The position numbers were made by a program, and so were the translations under genes. A stretch of DNA of 49,577 nt from an uncultured Saprospiraceae bacterium. Lineage in GTDB: Bacteria; Bacteroidota; Bacteroidia; Chitinophagales; Saprospiraceae. The number at the start of each line of letters is the position of its first letter. Position 1 is the first letter of the stretch. Under the pieces are notes generated by a model, which saw nothing but the letters and a program-made list of their open reading frames with translations, did no database searches and was not told where the DNA came from. The DNA lies in assembly GCA_937967615.1 (NCBI GenBank), contig CALCMJ010000031.1:1-49577 (forward strand), written 5' to 3'. This document shows positions 26,806 through 35,183 of the stretch, piece after piece.

Positions 26806-26858
26806 CAAATGAACTCGCTTCCTTTATTCTACCGAATCTGTCTTGTATTATTGCAAAT

Positions 26859-28133
26859 ATGCAGCCATTAGCAGAAAGAATGCGACCCAAAACTTTGGAT
26901 GATTTTGTAGGACAAGATCATCTTGTAGGTCCTAATGGTCCTGTGCGGCGCACTATTCAAAACAATACGATTCCTTCAATGATTTTTTGGGGCCCACCGG
27001 GTGTAGGAAAAACTACTCTAGCTCGTATAATGGCAAACACATTGGACAGAGTCTTTTTTCATTTAACCGCAATAAATGCTGGGGTCAAAGACATCCGAGA
27101 AACAATAAAGAAGGCTGAGAGTAATAGATTTTTCAATGCACCTAATCCCATCCTATTCATTGATGAGATCCACAGATTTAGTAAATCGCAACAAGATTCA
27201 TTACTCTCTTCAGTGGAAAATGGAACGGTGACTCTTATTGGAGCGACTACAGAGAATCCATCTTTTGAAGTAATTTCTGCATTACTTTCTCGTTGTCAGG
27301 TGTATACATTAAAACATTTAACGCATGAAGAGCTAGTTAAAATGATCCACCTTGCAATTGAAAAAGACGAAATTCTCAGCAAGCGAAAAATAACCCTAAA
27401 GGAAGATGAAGCGCTTATAAAATTCTCAGGTGGCGATGGAAGGAAGTTATACAATTGCTTGGAGCTTGTTATAAACCAGTTTCACCAAAATGAATCCATA
27501 GAAGTAAACAACAAACTTGTTGAAGAAGTCCTTCATGATAAATTCGTCTTATTTGACAAGGCAGGAGAAATGCATTACGATCTTGCCTCAGCATTTATTA
27601 AATCAATACGAGGATCTGACCCAAACGCTACCTTATATTATCTAGCTCGCATGATAGAGGGAGGAGAAGATCCCAAGTTTATTTGCAGAAGAATGGTAAT
27701 CTCTGCCGCAGAAGATATTGGTCTTGCAAATCCCAATGCCCTACTCCTTGCCAATGCTGGCTTTGAATCTATTTCAAAAATTGGGATGCCAGAAGGTAGA
27801 ATCATCATGTCGCAAGTGGCCATTTATCTAGCATCTAGTCCCAAGAGTAATTCTGCTTACGCCGCTATAAAAAAAGCGCAAAGTATTGTACAGCAAACTG
27901 GCAACGTTGCTATTCCATTGCATTTAAGAAATGCCCCTACTGATCTTATGAAAAAATTAGATTATGGTAAAAATTATAAATACGCCCATGATGAAGACAA
28001 CAACTTTGTGAACCTTGAATATCTTCCAAGTGAATTAAGTAAGCAAGATATTTACGAGACTCAAAATAATGCAGTGGAGAACAAACTTGCAGAAAGACTA
28101 AGGAAACTCTGGGGTGATAAATATAAATTTTAA
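26859..28133 (+). CDS. rarA: Replication-associated recombination protein RarA (MgsA)
   Basis: 424 residues. N-terminus PLAERMRPKTLDDFVGQDHLVG is typical. Walker A GPPGVGKTT at 45-53, Walker B with DEIH at 102-105, sensor GATTENPSFE, and the C-terminal MgsA tetramerisation region (ADIGLANP-like, PKSNSAY). The AAA+ ATPase acts at stalled replication forks and the clamp-loader pathway. ATG at 26859. Divergent from the secreted protein gene and convergent with pheA, with 29 bases and no terminator between the stops. Confidence 0.95.
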   Translation: MQPLAERMRPKTLDDFVGQDHLVGPNGPVRRTIQNNTIPSMIFWGPPGVGKTTLARIMANTLDRVFFHLTAINAGVKDIRETIKKAESNRFFNAPNPILFIDEIHRFSKSQQDSLLSSVENGTVTLIGATTENPSFEVISALLSRCQVYTLKHLTHEELVKMIHLAIEKDEILSKRKITLKEDEALIKFSGGDGRKLYNCLELVINQFHQNESIEVNNKLVEEVLHDKFVLFDKAGEMHYDLASAFIKSIRGSDPNATLYYLARMIEGGEDPKFICRRMVISAAEDIGLANPNALLLANAGFESISKIGMPEGRIIMSQVAIYLASSPKSNSAYAAIKKAQSIVQQTGNVAIPLHLRNAPTDLMKKLDYGKNYKYAHDEDNNFVNLEYLPSELSKQDIYETQNNAVENKLAERLRKLWGDKYKF

Positions 28134-28162
28134 TAACAAGCCAATTTTCTTTATGTCTTGAT

Positions 28163-28996
28163 TTATACTGCGTATTTAGAATACACTCCTAAAACCTCAA
28201 GTTCTAGGGTCACTCCTTTTAACAATTCTATTGTTCTTTCGTAATCTATGGGTTTTTTAAAATCTAAATCCAGATAAAAATAGTATGCATCTCTTTGCCC
28301 TTCAACTGGATATGATTGCAGTTTAGTGAGGTTAATATTGTTATCATAAATTACTTCTAAAACCCTGAGCAAACTTCCTTTTGCATGGTCTGTTGTTAAG
28401 TATATGGATGCCTTATTAAATTTCCCCTCGGGAATTTCAAGTCCATCTCTTTGTAATGCAAAAAAACGTGTATAATTATTTGGACTTGTTTCAATATTTC
28501 TTTCGAGTATATCCAAATTATATAATTCTGATGCAGACAGACTAGCAATAGCAGCGATTCCTTTAAGGTTCTTTTCTCGAATCTGCAAGGCGCTTAATGC
28601 TGTATCCTTTGATTCTACCATTTTAATCTGAGGGTATTTAGACAAAAACGCTAAGCATTGGTTGAGTGCCATAGGATGTGAATGTACTTCGGAAATATTG
28701 CTCATAGCCTGCCCAGGAAGACACATTAGGTTATGATGGATTGGCAGATAAATCTCACCAATAATCCTGAACCTATATTCTCTCAAAATTTTATAATTCT
28801 GCACAATGCTTCCAGCTATATTATTTTCGATTGCCATCATTGCAAAATCTACATCGAGATTGTTCTTTAGTTCGTCTGCTAATTGTAGAAAGCTTTCAGC
28901 AGGAATAATTTGAAGATCTGTATCACTAAAGTACTTTTCAGCTGCTTCTTGATGAAAGCAGCCTAGAAAACCTTGAATTAATATTCTTTGTTTCAA
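28163..28996 (-). CDS. pheA: Prephenate dehydratase (monofunctional)
   Basis: 277 residues. Converts prephenate to phenylpyruvate in phenylalanine synthesis. The catalytic NYTRFF with T176-R177-F178 and the substrate-binding IENNIAGSIVQNY are present. A C-terminal ACT domain (about 195-277) carries GSLLRVLEVI; the usual ESRP phenylalanine site reads QSYP, a variation also seen in relatives, so feedback sensitivity is uncertain. No chorismate mutase domain. The start is TTG at 28996; no ATG lies in frame upstream. Confidence 0.92.
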   Translation of the reverse strand: MKQRILIQGFLGCFHQEAAEKYFSDTDLQIIPAESFLQLADELKNNLDVDFAMMAIENNIAGSIVQNYKILREYRFRIIGEIYLPIHHNLMCLPGQAMSNISEVHSHPMALNQCLAFLSKYPQIKMVESKDTALSALQIREKNLKGIAAIASLSASELYNLDILERNIETSPNNYTRFFALQRDGLEIPEGKFNKASIYLTTDHAKGSLLRVLEVIYDNNINLTKLQSYPVEGQRDAYYFYLDLDFKKPIDYERTIELLKGVTLELEVLGVYSKYAV

Positions 28997-29072
28997 TGTT
29001 GTTTTTGTTTTTTTTCAAATTTTGGGTTTTCACAACAATGATAAGTTAGTTTGAACCAGTTCGCAAAATATA

Positions 29073-29117
29073 AATTAAAAAAAAATAACTGATCTCTACG
29101 TTAAGAGATCAGTTATT
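29073..29117 (-). terminator. Intrinsic terminator of the beta-barrel gene
   Basis: 14-bp stem AATAACTGATCTCT/AGAGATCAGTTATT with loop ACGTTA (29084-29117). On the minus strand a U-rich tract follows (29073-29085). Confidence 0.85.
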
Positions 29118-29136
29118 GAATAATAGGAAATGATCT

Positions 29137-29778
29137 TTATAGGTATAATGCCAAACCTAGCGAAAACATATTCGGTGCGGTTTTGAAATTTACCTTTTCT
29201 GTCTTATAATAATATCCATCCCCAATAGAGCCTAATGCAGTTTCATACCTAAGGTCTAAGTGGATATATTTGTTTAATTTATATCCTGCAACAAATTGAA
29301 AAGCAGAGCTAAATTTTCTGTCTTTGATAGTAAATGCATCTGTCAATTCAGTAGAACGTTCATTATCTATTGCATATTTTAAAACTGGACCACCTCCAAA
29401 GTACAGATCACCAACTTCAATACCAGCAGAAATAGGAGCTATAATTTGATGCTGAGTTTCAGAAACACTTCTTTCATACACAGCATCTGAAATGATAAAA
29501 TTCTCTAAATCAAATGTATTCGTTGTCTTTCTATACATGACATTCTTTGTAAAAAAGAAAGATCCTAATTGCGTTCTGGATGAGAGTCCAAACGTGATAA
29601 CATTCTCTTGACCTTTATATTTAAAATTATAGTCAATTCTATTTAGTCCATTGTCTAACTCAAGCATTTTAGCTTTAGAAAGCCCAGTACTATAATCTAA
29701 TTTTAAACCGAGGGTTGTTTGCCCTATTGCGATGTTGCACATACATACTACACCCAGGACGAAAAATAACTTTTTCAT
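29137..29778 (-). CDS. Small outer-membrane beta-barrel protein
   Basis: 213 residues from ATG 29778 (a longer frame to 29853 adds residues that do not fit a signal). Signal peptide 1-19 (MCNIAIGQ). The mature part is alternating beta strands (FKYKGQENVITFGLSSRTQLGSFFF, GIEVGDLYFGGGPVLKYAI, YKLNKYIHLDLRYETALG) ending NMFSLGLALYL, typical of eight-stranded OMP_b-brl porin-like proteins. It follows a tiny lipoprotein by 41 bases and ends at a terminator, so the two probably form a unit. Function unknown. Confidence 0.8.
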   Translation of the reverse strand: MKKLFFVLGVVCMCNIAIGQTTLGLKLDYSTGLSKAKMLELDNGLNRIDYNFKYKGQENVITFGLSSRTQLGSFFFTKNVMYRKTTNTFDLENFIISDAVYERSVSETQHQIIAPISAGIEVGDLYFGGGPVLKYAIDNERSTELTDAFTIKDRKFSSAFQFVAGYKLNKYIHLDLRYETALGSIGDGYYYKTEKVNFKTAPNMFSLGLALYL

Positions 29779-29818
29779 TTTACTTAATTTTAATTGAATA
29801 AATGTGTTTAAATAACTG

Positions 29819-30001
29819 CTATTCAGCAGTTGCAGAAATTTCCTTCTGCACAACTAGGGTAGTTTTGAAATGTGGTTTTTGATCACTGTCTATCCTTTCA
29901 TGTTCTGAATAATAACATCCAGACCCTTTTTCAGCACAGGAACTAAGACAGATACTTAAGCAGACCAGCAGAACAGCTACAAAACTTATTGGATTTTTCA
30001 T
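29819..30001 (-). CDS. Small lipoprotein, 60 residues
   Basis: ATG at 30001. Lipoprotein signal with LSICLSSC, C22 as lipid site, and two more cysteines soon after (CAEKGSGC). The remaining 30 residues are polar. No family recognised. It precedes the beta-barrel gene by 41 bases; a joint envelope role is likely. Upstream minus-strand boxes TTG (30066-30068), 21 bases, TAATTTTT (30037-30044) form a plausible promoter. Confidence 0.65.
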   Translation of the reverse strand: MKNPISFVAVLLVCLSICLSSCAEKGSGCYYSEHERIDSDQKPHFKTTLVVQKEISATAE

Positions 30002-30036
30002 TTTAAAAATATTTTATTGGTTAAAAAATTGGTAGT

Positions 30037-30068
30037 AAAAATTAATGCTTTGTAAAATGTTGCTTCAA
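30037..30068 (-). promoter_or_regulatory. Probable promoter of the small lipoprotein/barrel unit
   Basis: TTG, 21 bases, TAATTTTT: seven of eight positions of the -7 consensus and the right spacing. Predicted leader about 30 bases. The rest of the 340-base gap 30002-30341 holds no gene that I can see. Confidence 0.4.
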
Positions 30069-30341
30069 TATATTTTTAGTTTGTTTCAAGTTTTTAATAA
30101 TGTGATTTCATATCAGCCTTCAATACATATATCTCTTTAAAAACGGAAACGTGACCATTCTATTCGTTAAAATTTTATTAATGTCGCTTTCGATACATAT
30201 AAACGCCCTTGAGTATATGAGTTAGTATCCGACAGGACAATTATTTGCAAACAAAATAGGAATACGAGTCACTTTAGTACATGGATATGTATAAAGTATG
30301 CTAATGCTATAGTTTAGCTAGGGAATAAAATTTAATGTAAT

Positions 30342-30746
30342 CTATTGATTTGCGGGTGATTTTTGAAGTTTCGCCTCTACAATGGCTCTATACCTTTTGT
30401 ATTCTTCATCATTCATCATTTCTTCATACTCAGCGTCCATAGAGCTCATCAGTGACCTTGCTTTCTCTAACTTCACCATTTGATCTATCTTTTCATCTCG
30501 GAGTGCGAGACGCTTTTCTTGATACTTCTTTTCAATGGCTTTGAATTTATTCGCTTTTTTCTCGTTTAAGCCTATAACAGCAATCATCTGATCTAATCGA
30601 TCTTCCACCATAGTTTTTGTTTCACTTGGTTTTGCTTCGATTTTTGTATTCGTTGTTACTTCTGATGGCTCTCCAACTACTGTTTTCTTGCTACATGCGC
30701 TCAATAATAAACATATTGTAAATGCACTAACTGTATATCTTATCAT
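30342..30746 (-). CDS. Small lipoprotein with Spy/LTXXQ-like helical domain
   Basis: 134 residues from ATG 30746; a TTG six codons upstream is possible. Lipoprotein signal to LLLSAC. After a S/T/K-rich linker, a helical region (about 47-130: EDRLDQMIAVIGLNEKKANKF, IEKKYQEKRLALRDEK, MNDEEYKRYRAI) resembles Spy/CpxP-like periplasmic proteins that count on LTxxQ helices for chaperone function, but the LTxxQ motif itself is not clear. The gene ends 18 bases after the Nudix gene, so co-transcription is likely. Confidence 0.6.
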   Translation of the reverse strand: MIRYTVSAFTICLLLSACSKKTVVGEPSEVTTNTKIEAKPSETKTMVEDRLDQMIAVIGLNEKKANKFKAIEKKYQEKRLALRDEKIDQMVKLEKARSLMSSMDAEYEEMMNDEEYKRYRAIVEAKLQKSPANQ

Positions 30747-30764
30747 AATAATTCTAATCCTCAA

Positions 30765-31400
30765 TTAAGTTATAGTCTTAGTGGCTTGTTCAAACGCATC
30801 CAAGACATCAATAATGTTCTTATATACCTTTCTAGGTTTACTATAAAATTTTGACAAGGTCATCCATGAGGCCCGCTCTATATCTTCTTCAATTTGGGGT
30901 ACTAACTCTTGCTCCTTGGCTTCCATGATATACCAACGCACAAACTTAAGATATCGTATCCCTTTTCGTTTGTACTGATGCCGGGTAACAGCAAGTCTAG
31001 ATATTACTTTTACTTTCTTAACACCAGTTTCTTCTATTACTTCTCGTTTAGCACACTCTTTTATAGTTTCATTCTTTTCAATCTTCCCTTTTGGTAAATC
31101 CCAAAATCCTCTTCTGTGGATAAATAGAATTTGATTTTTTTCATTCACAACAACACCTCCACCTGCCTTAGATCTTATGTATAAGCTTTTGAAATCAATT
31201 TTTAACTGCTCAAGATCCTCAGAATGGATTATAACATTGGAAAAGCTACTTCCTTTCTCTAACATGTCTATATAGTTAAGTAGATACTTTTTCTTACCAA
31301 AGTATTTACTTACGATATGCGAGTTAGATTTTGAAATATCTTTTAACTTATCGGAAGAACAAAGTATCAGAGCCTGTTCATTTATGTAGATTTTGTACAT
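30765..31400 (-). CDS. Nudix hydrolase
   Basis: 211 residues. A full Nudix box runs from G105 to V127: G-K-I-E-K-N-E111 ... R119-E120 ... E123-E124-T-G126. The N-terminal 75 residues are an extra domain of unknown role, and the Nudix fold is at about 78-205. The enzyme would hydrolyse a nucleoside diphosphate linked to another moiety; substrate unknown. A GGAAGG ribosome site lies 4 bases before the ATG (31405-31410), unusual for this lineage. It is divergent from pyrE, with only 30 bases between the starts. Confidence 0.87.
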   Translation of the reverse strand: MYKIYINEQALILCSSDKLKDISKSNSHIVSKYFGKKKYLLNYIDMLEKGSSFSNVIIHSEDLEQLKIDFKSLYIRSKAGGGVVVNEKNQILFIHRRGFWDLPKGKIEKNETIKECAKREVIEETGVKKVKVISRLAVTRHQYKRKGIRYLKFVRWYIMEAKEQELVPQIEEDIERASWMTLSKFYSKPRKVYKNIIDVLDAFEQATKTIT

Positions 31401-31430
31401 TTGACCTTCCTTTATAAATACATTTTGTTC

Positions 31431-32072
31431 ATGAGTTTCTCTATTCGTATAGCTGAAAAGTTACTGCAAATTAATGCAATAAAATTAAATCCACAAAACC
31501 CATTTACTTGGGCCTCTGGAATTCGCTCTCCAATCTACTGTGATAATAGGTTGAGTCTGTCATATCCTGATATAAGATCAGAGGTATGTGCTGGTCTTGT
31601 AGAGTTAAGTTTAAGCTTTCCTGAATGTGATGTAATTGCAGGTGTAGCTACTGCGGGCATCCCTCACGGTATGCTTTTAGCACACAAATTAAATAAGCCA
31701 TTTGCCTACGTGCGATCAAAAGCTAAGGGGCACGGAAGACAGAATCAGATAGAGGGAATACTGGAATCTGGGCAAAAAGTTCTTTTAGTAGAAGATCTTA
31801 TTTCAACAGGTGGTAGTGCTCTCCAAGCGGTCAATGCCGTGAGAGAAATAGGATGCGAGGTTTTAGGGGTTCTTGCCATTTTCACATATAGTTTTCCTAA
31901 GGCAAAAAAGGCTTTTGATGACAATGCCTGTGCGTTTGCCACAATTACAAATTATCCAGATCTATTAAAATGTGCTGTGGAAAAAAACTATATTAGCGTC
32001 GCGGATCATTCCACACTAGAAAATTGGAGCCGCAACCCCGAACATTGGTTTTCAAATCTTAACAAGTCCTAA
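31431..32072 (+). CDS. pyrE: Orotate phosphoribosyltransferase
   Basis: 213 residues. Transfers phosphoribose from PRPP to orotate in pyrimidine synthesis. The PRPP loop VLLVEDLISTGGSAL is at 117-131 and the mobile catalytic loop SKAKGHGRQNQIEG at 96-109. ATG at 31431 gives the usual start; a TTG at 31401 would add ten residues. Its promoter must overlap the 5' end of the divergent Nudix gene. The M42 peptidase gene follows 3 bases after the stop. Confidence 0.95.
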   Translation: MSFSIRIAEKLLQINAIKLNPQNPFTWASGIRSPIYCDNRLSLSYPDIRSEVCAGLVELSLSFPECDVIAGVATAGIPHGMLLAHKLNKPFAYVRSKAKGHGRQNQIEGILESGQKVLLVEDLISTGGSALQAVNAVREIGCEVLGVLAIFTYSFPKAKKAFDDNACAFATITNYPDLLKCAVEKNYISVADHSTLENWSRNPEHWFSNLNKS

Positions 32073-32075
32073 AAC

Positions 32076-33164
32076 ATGCCAGCAATTAATAAGAAATCGG
32101 AAAAGTTTCTCTATGAGTATCTTAATAACGCATCTCCAACGGGATTTGAATCTTCTGGACAAAAATTGTGGTTAAAATATATTAGACCATACGTTGATGA
32201 TTGGAAGCTAGATAATTATGGTACTGCCTATGGAATTATAAATCCTGGCAAAAAATATAAGGTGGTTATAGAAGCGCATGCTGATGAAATAAGTTGGTTT
32301 GTAAACTATATTTCTGACGCTGGATACATACAAGTCGTTAGAAATGGAGGATCTGACCATATAATAGCTCCATCCAAACGAGTTAACATTCACACTAAAA
32401 AAGGCATTATAAAGGGACTCTTTGGATGGCCAGCCATACATACTCGTAAAGGGAAAGACGCAAACTTATCACCTACGCTTGAAAACATATTTATTGATGT
32501 GGGAGCTAAAAACAAGGAAGAGGTTCTTAAAATGGGAGTCCACGTAGGCTGTGTTATTACTTATGAGGATGAGCTTATAGAGGTAAACAAGAAATATTAT
32601 GCAGGTAGAGCTTTAGATAACAAAATAGGTGGGTTCTGTATAGCTGAAGTTGCGCGCATGCTAAAAGAAAAAAAGAAAAAATTACCATATACTCTTTACG
32701 TTGTCAACGCAGTACAAGAAGAAATAGGCTTACGTGGCGCGCAAATGGTTGCAGATACTATAAAGCCAGATGTTGCAATAATCACAGATGTATGTCATGA
32801 TACCTCTACTCCTTTAATTGATGTAAAAAAACAAGGAGATACGAAATGTGGCTTAGGACCTAGCTTAACATATGCACCAGCAGTGCACAATAAATTACTT
32901 GATCTAATTATAAGTACTGGCGAGAAAAAGAAGATTCCTTTCCAGCGTTCAGCTTCATCAAGAACAACTGGAACAGATACGGATGCCTTTGCCTATTCAA
33001 ATGGTGGTGTGCCTTCTGTACTCATTTCACTACCTCTACGCTATATGCACACAACGGTTGAAATGGCTGCTAAAACTGACATAGAAAATGTTATTAAGTT
33101 GATGTACGAATCTTTGCTCGTCATTAAAAGCGGACAAAGCTTTAAGTACTTTAATAGGATATAA
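32076..33164 (+). CDS. M42 family aminopeptidase
   Basis: 362 residues. Two-metal site visible: H68 and D70 (EAHADE), D181 (GRALDNK), E215/E216 (VQEEIG), D238 (ITDVC) and H325 (YMHTTVE). M42 enzymes are large cytoplasmic oligomers that trim short peptides (some act as endoglucanases). No signal peptide. It starts 3 bases after pyrE and is probably co-transcribed. The following 660 bases have no long gene. Confidence 0.92.
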   Translation: MPAINKKSEKFLYEYLNNASPTGFESSGQKLWLKYIRPYVDDWKLDNYGTAYGIINPGKKYKVVIEAHADEISWFVNYISDAGYIQVVRNGGSDHIIAPSKRVNIHTKKGIIKGLFGWPAIHTRKGKDANLSPTLENIFIDVGAKNKEEVLKMGVHVGCVITYEDELIEVNKKYYAGRALDNKIGGFCIAEVARMLKEKKKKLPYTLYVVNAVQEEIGLRGAQMVADTIKPDVAIITDVCHDTSTPLIDVKKQGDTKCGLGPSLTYAPAVHNKLLDLIISTGEKKKIPFQRSASSRTTGTDTDAFAYSNGGVPSVLISLPLRYMHTTVEMAAKTDIENVIKLMYESLLVIKSGQSFKYFNRI

Positions 33165-33317
33165 TTATAATCGATGAGCGCTTAATTCAAGTTAATTTAC
33201 TTAGTTGCTTTTTTAACGTTCCAAACAAAATATTCCATAAACGGTTAAATCAAACTATTATTCCTTCAGAATAAACAATGTCGCATTAAATTTCCTATTA
33301 CACCTAATAACAAACAA

Positions 33318-33325
33318 TAATTTTG
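33318..33325 (+). promoter_or_regulatory. -7 box TAATTTTG
   Basis: Full match to TAnnTTTG in the 660-base gap, predicted start near 33330. No TTG lies at the -33 position. It would drive the structured RNA region at 33330-33518. Confidence 0.3.
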
Positions 33326-33329
33326 TTAG

Positions 33330-33518
33330 TAGTTTTTGATCTCTCCTCTAAATTCTACAACAGTAGGGGTATACTCCAGAATCTGGTGTCTTATAAGTGA
33401 TTTAAGATTAGAAAACATAACTCAAGAACTTACAAGAGTTATATGACCGTTCAGGTCAATTAATAACACTTTTTACTATTAAGCAGTAAAGCGAGAGATA
33501 ACTCTCGCTTTTTTTTTG
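33330..33518 (+). ncRNA. Candidate structured RNA of about 190 nt
   Basis: No open frame, but a chain of consecutive hairpins: CCAG/CTGG near 33378-33388, ATAACTC/GAGTTAT (33417-33442), TGACC/GGTCA (33444-33458), TTTACT/AGTAAA (33472-33490) and the terminator stem GCGAGAG/CTCTCGC (33491-33508). A TAATTTTG box lies upstream. The 3' end (TATTAAGCAGTAAAGCGAGA) closely resembles the 3' end of the next unit at 33731-33750. Not a family that I recognise; tmRNA, 6S, RNase P and SRP RNA features are not seen. Confidence 0.4.
33491..33518 (+). terminator. Intrinsic terminator
   Basis: 7-bp stem GCGAGAG/CTCTCGC, loop ATAA, then nine T. Confidence 0.88.
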
Positions 33519-33645
33519 TTCAATTCTTCCAGAATTGCTCAATAGAAGTCATTTTGTCTACTAACTCACTACATATTTAGGGTAAGCCCCTACAGTATGT
33601 GTCTTATTGATGAACCTCAGAATAATAATTTAAACCTTAAAAAAA

Positions 33646-33696
33646 ATGAAATCTATACCGCAACTTCCAGATGATCTTGCTTCGGCAATTAAATAA
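33646..33696 (+). CDS. Possible 16-residue peptide gene
   Basis: ATG preceded by a run of nine A, the type of leader favoured for translation start in Bacteroidota, encoding MKSIPQLPDDLASAIK, then TAA. A terminator lies 47 bases downstream. The peptide has no signal or membrane segment and matches nothing I know. It could be a leader peptide, a signalling or modified-peptide precursor, or chance; a 16-codon frame is not rare by itself. The A-rich leader and dedicated terminator raise the odds. Confidence 0.3.
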   Translation: MKSIPQLPDDLASAIK

Positions 33697-33743
33697 GCAT
33701 ACATAAACACACACATATTCGACGCCCTTATTAAGCATTACCA

Positions 33744-33771
33744 GCGAGAAAGAAATTTCTCGCTTTTTTTA
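33744..33771 (+). terminator. Intrinsic terminator, paralogous to 33491-33518
   Basis: 8-bp stem GCGAGAAA/TTTCTCGC with a 4-base loop, then seven T. The 20 bases before it resemble those before the terminator at 33491. Confidence 0.85.
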
Positions 33772-33787
33772 ATTACAATTATCTTTA

Positions 33788-33819
33788 TTGACCTGTACAA
33801 AGTAAAAGGAGTAAATTTG
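33788..33819 (+). promoter_or_regulatory. Bacteroidetes-type promoter at the start codon
   Basis: TTG (33788-33790), 21 bases, TAAATTTG (33812-33819): a full consensus match. The predicted start is at about 33824, the A of the ATG, which would make the mRNA leaderless. AAAGGAG at 33805-33811 looks like a ribosome site but is 12 bases from the ATG and overlaps the promoter. Confidence 0.55.
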
Positions 33820-33823
33820 GTTT

Positions 33824-34273
33824 ATGAGAAATACCAAGCTAATCACTTTAGGCCTTTTGCTCAGCACAGTGTTCATTTCTTGCGGTAGTAGTATAGAAAG
33901 TGCAAGAGAATCTATAACAGGAACTTGGGAAATTGATGAGATTCTACTTTACAACCAAACAGAGAACAAACAAGAATTGAGTACAAAAGGAGTGTTTACA
34001 TTTAATCCCGATAAAAATGCCAGCTACTCATTTTACAGAAATAATGAGATACAAGAAAACCTTGGATTATGGACACTAATTGAAACAGAAGAAAATTGTG
34101 GTTTCACCAAGTGTAAAAAATTTAACTTAAGCATTGGAACAGAAGAGTTTGTTTGTGAATTTGGGGATCAAACTTCTGATGCCCATTGTGGAGCTACTGA
34201 AATTAGACTCCTTCAAGAAGGTCTACAACTTTCTCCTTTTACCAATATGATTATTTACCTTAGGAAATCTTAA
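33824..34273 (+). CDS. Lipocalin-like lipoprotein
   Basis: 149 residues. Lipoprotein signal LLLSTVFISC with C20. The mature part begins SITGTWEIDEILLY and continues with FTFNPDKNASYSFY and GLWTLI, the pattern of Bacteroidota lipocalin-like (DUF4923/lipocalin_4-type) small barrels. Two cysteine pairs (NCGFTKC, and those near 117-125) may be disulphides. Ligand unknown. A consensus promoter ends 4 bases before the ATG. The UbiA-like gene starts 16 bases downstream. Confidence 0.75.
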   Translation: MRNTKLITLGLLLSTVFISCGSSIESARESITGTWEIDEILLYNQTENKQELSTKGVFTFNPDKNASYSFYRNNEIQENLGLWTLIETEENCGFTKCKKFNLSIGTEEFVCEFGDQTSDAHCGATEIRLLQEGLQLSPFTNMIIYLRKS

Positions 34274-34289
34274 TCCTTAATATTACTAT

Positions 34290-35108
34290 GTGAGAAAGTT
34301 CCTTGACCTTTACCTCTACAATAATTTCCACATAGCATTTGGATCTGTCTTTTTTTGTCTGGAAACCTATCTTATTTTCGATTTATTACCTAGGTCAAAT
34401 TATTTATTGCTTCTGTTTTTTGGTACGCTCATCATATATTCTTTACACAGATACATAGGGCTCAAAGGAAAAATAGATATACCAACAAAGCGAGTAATTA
34501 AGATTAAGAAATTTAAACCACTCTCCTATTCTCTTCTAATTATATCTATAACGACATGTTTATATGTCAGTTTTAGCTTAGATCTAAAAACTTTATTACT
34601 CCTATGTACTCCGGTAATCCTTTCTCTTTTATATGTCTTCCCCTTTCTGCGTGGGAAAAAGAGATTGAGAGACTTACCATACATCAAAGTCTTTCTAATC
34701 GCTATTGTATGGACTCTACTCTGTTTTATTATCCCCAGACAAGGGATGACATACACAGACACAATCCTCATTATCGAACGTATTCTATTTATGTTAGCTA
34801 TTACATTACCGTTTGACATCCGAGATATTAAAGTGGACAGCAGAAATGGTGTTAAAACAATAGCAACTGAATTTGGAGAAAAAAGAACTGTGCATTTAGC
34901 ATTGATCTCGCTCCTCATAGGGTTCATAATATTAGCTCTGTTTTACTTTCTAAGCCTAAAGCCAATTTACTTTTTATTGCGGTATACTTTTGTCTATTTG
35001 ATAACTGGATATCTAATCTTCATTTCAAATAGCAATAAGCAGGACTACCATTTTACTGGCTTCTTAGACGGCACATTGATTCTGCGAGGTTTGGTCTTTT
35101 TAATTTAA
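34290..35108 (+). CDS. UbiA-like prenyltransferase family membrane protein
   Basis: 272 residues, about eight transmembrane helices. The second aspartate-rich motif is present as DIRDIKVDSRNGVKT (D176, D179, D183), as is RDLPYIKVF near 127-135. The first motif (NDxxDxxxD), expected near 50-58, reads YSLHRYIGL and lacks the aspartates. Such proteins may not transfer prenyl groups or may use another substrate. GTG at 34290 is the only suitable start. It follows the lipoprotein gene by 16 bases. Confidence 0.75.
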   Translation: MRKFLDLYLYNNFHIAFGSVFFCLETYLIFDLLPRSNYLLLLFFGTLIIYSLHRYIGLKGKIDIPTKRVIKIKKFKPLSYSLLIISITTCLYVSFSLDLKTLLLLCTPVILSLLYVFPFLRGKKRLRDLPYIKVFLIAIVWTLLCFIIPRQGMTYTDTILIIERILFMLAITLPFDIRDIKVDSRNGVKTIATEFGEKRTVHLALISLLIGFIILALFYFLSLKPIYFLLRYTFVYLITGYLIFISNSNKQDYHFTGFLDGTLILRGLVFLI

Positions 35109-35120
35109 GAGTATTCATTA

Positions 35121-35158
35121 CAAAAAAAAAAAGACTTCAGTAAAATTACTGAAGTCTT
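35121..35158 (-). terminator. Intrinsic terminator of the M16 gene
   Basis: 12-13 bp stem AAGACTTCAGTAA/TTACTGAAGTCTT (35131-35158) with an A-run on its left, which is the U-tract on the minus strand. Confidence 0.85.
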
Positions 35159-35183
35159 ATAAATAGTATTTAAACGAAAATTC

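Noticed and set aside
26809..26871. 20-codon frame overlapping the rarA start
   Set aside because: Out of frame with rarA, no ribosome site, and rarA's own ATG gives the conserved N-terminus; probably chance.
33443..33460. Six-codon frame MTVQVN in unit 1
   Set aside because: It lies within a hairpin and has no leader; treated as non-coding.
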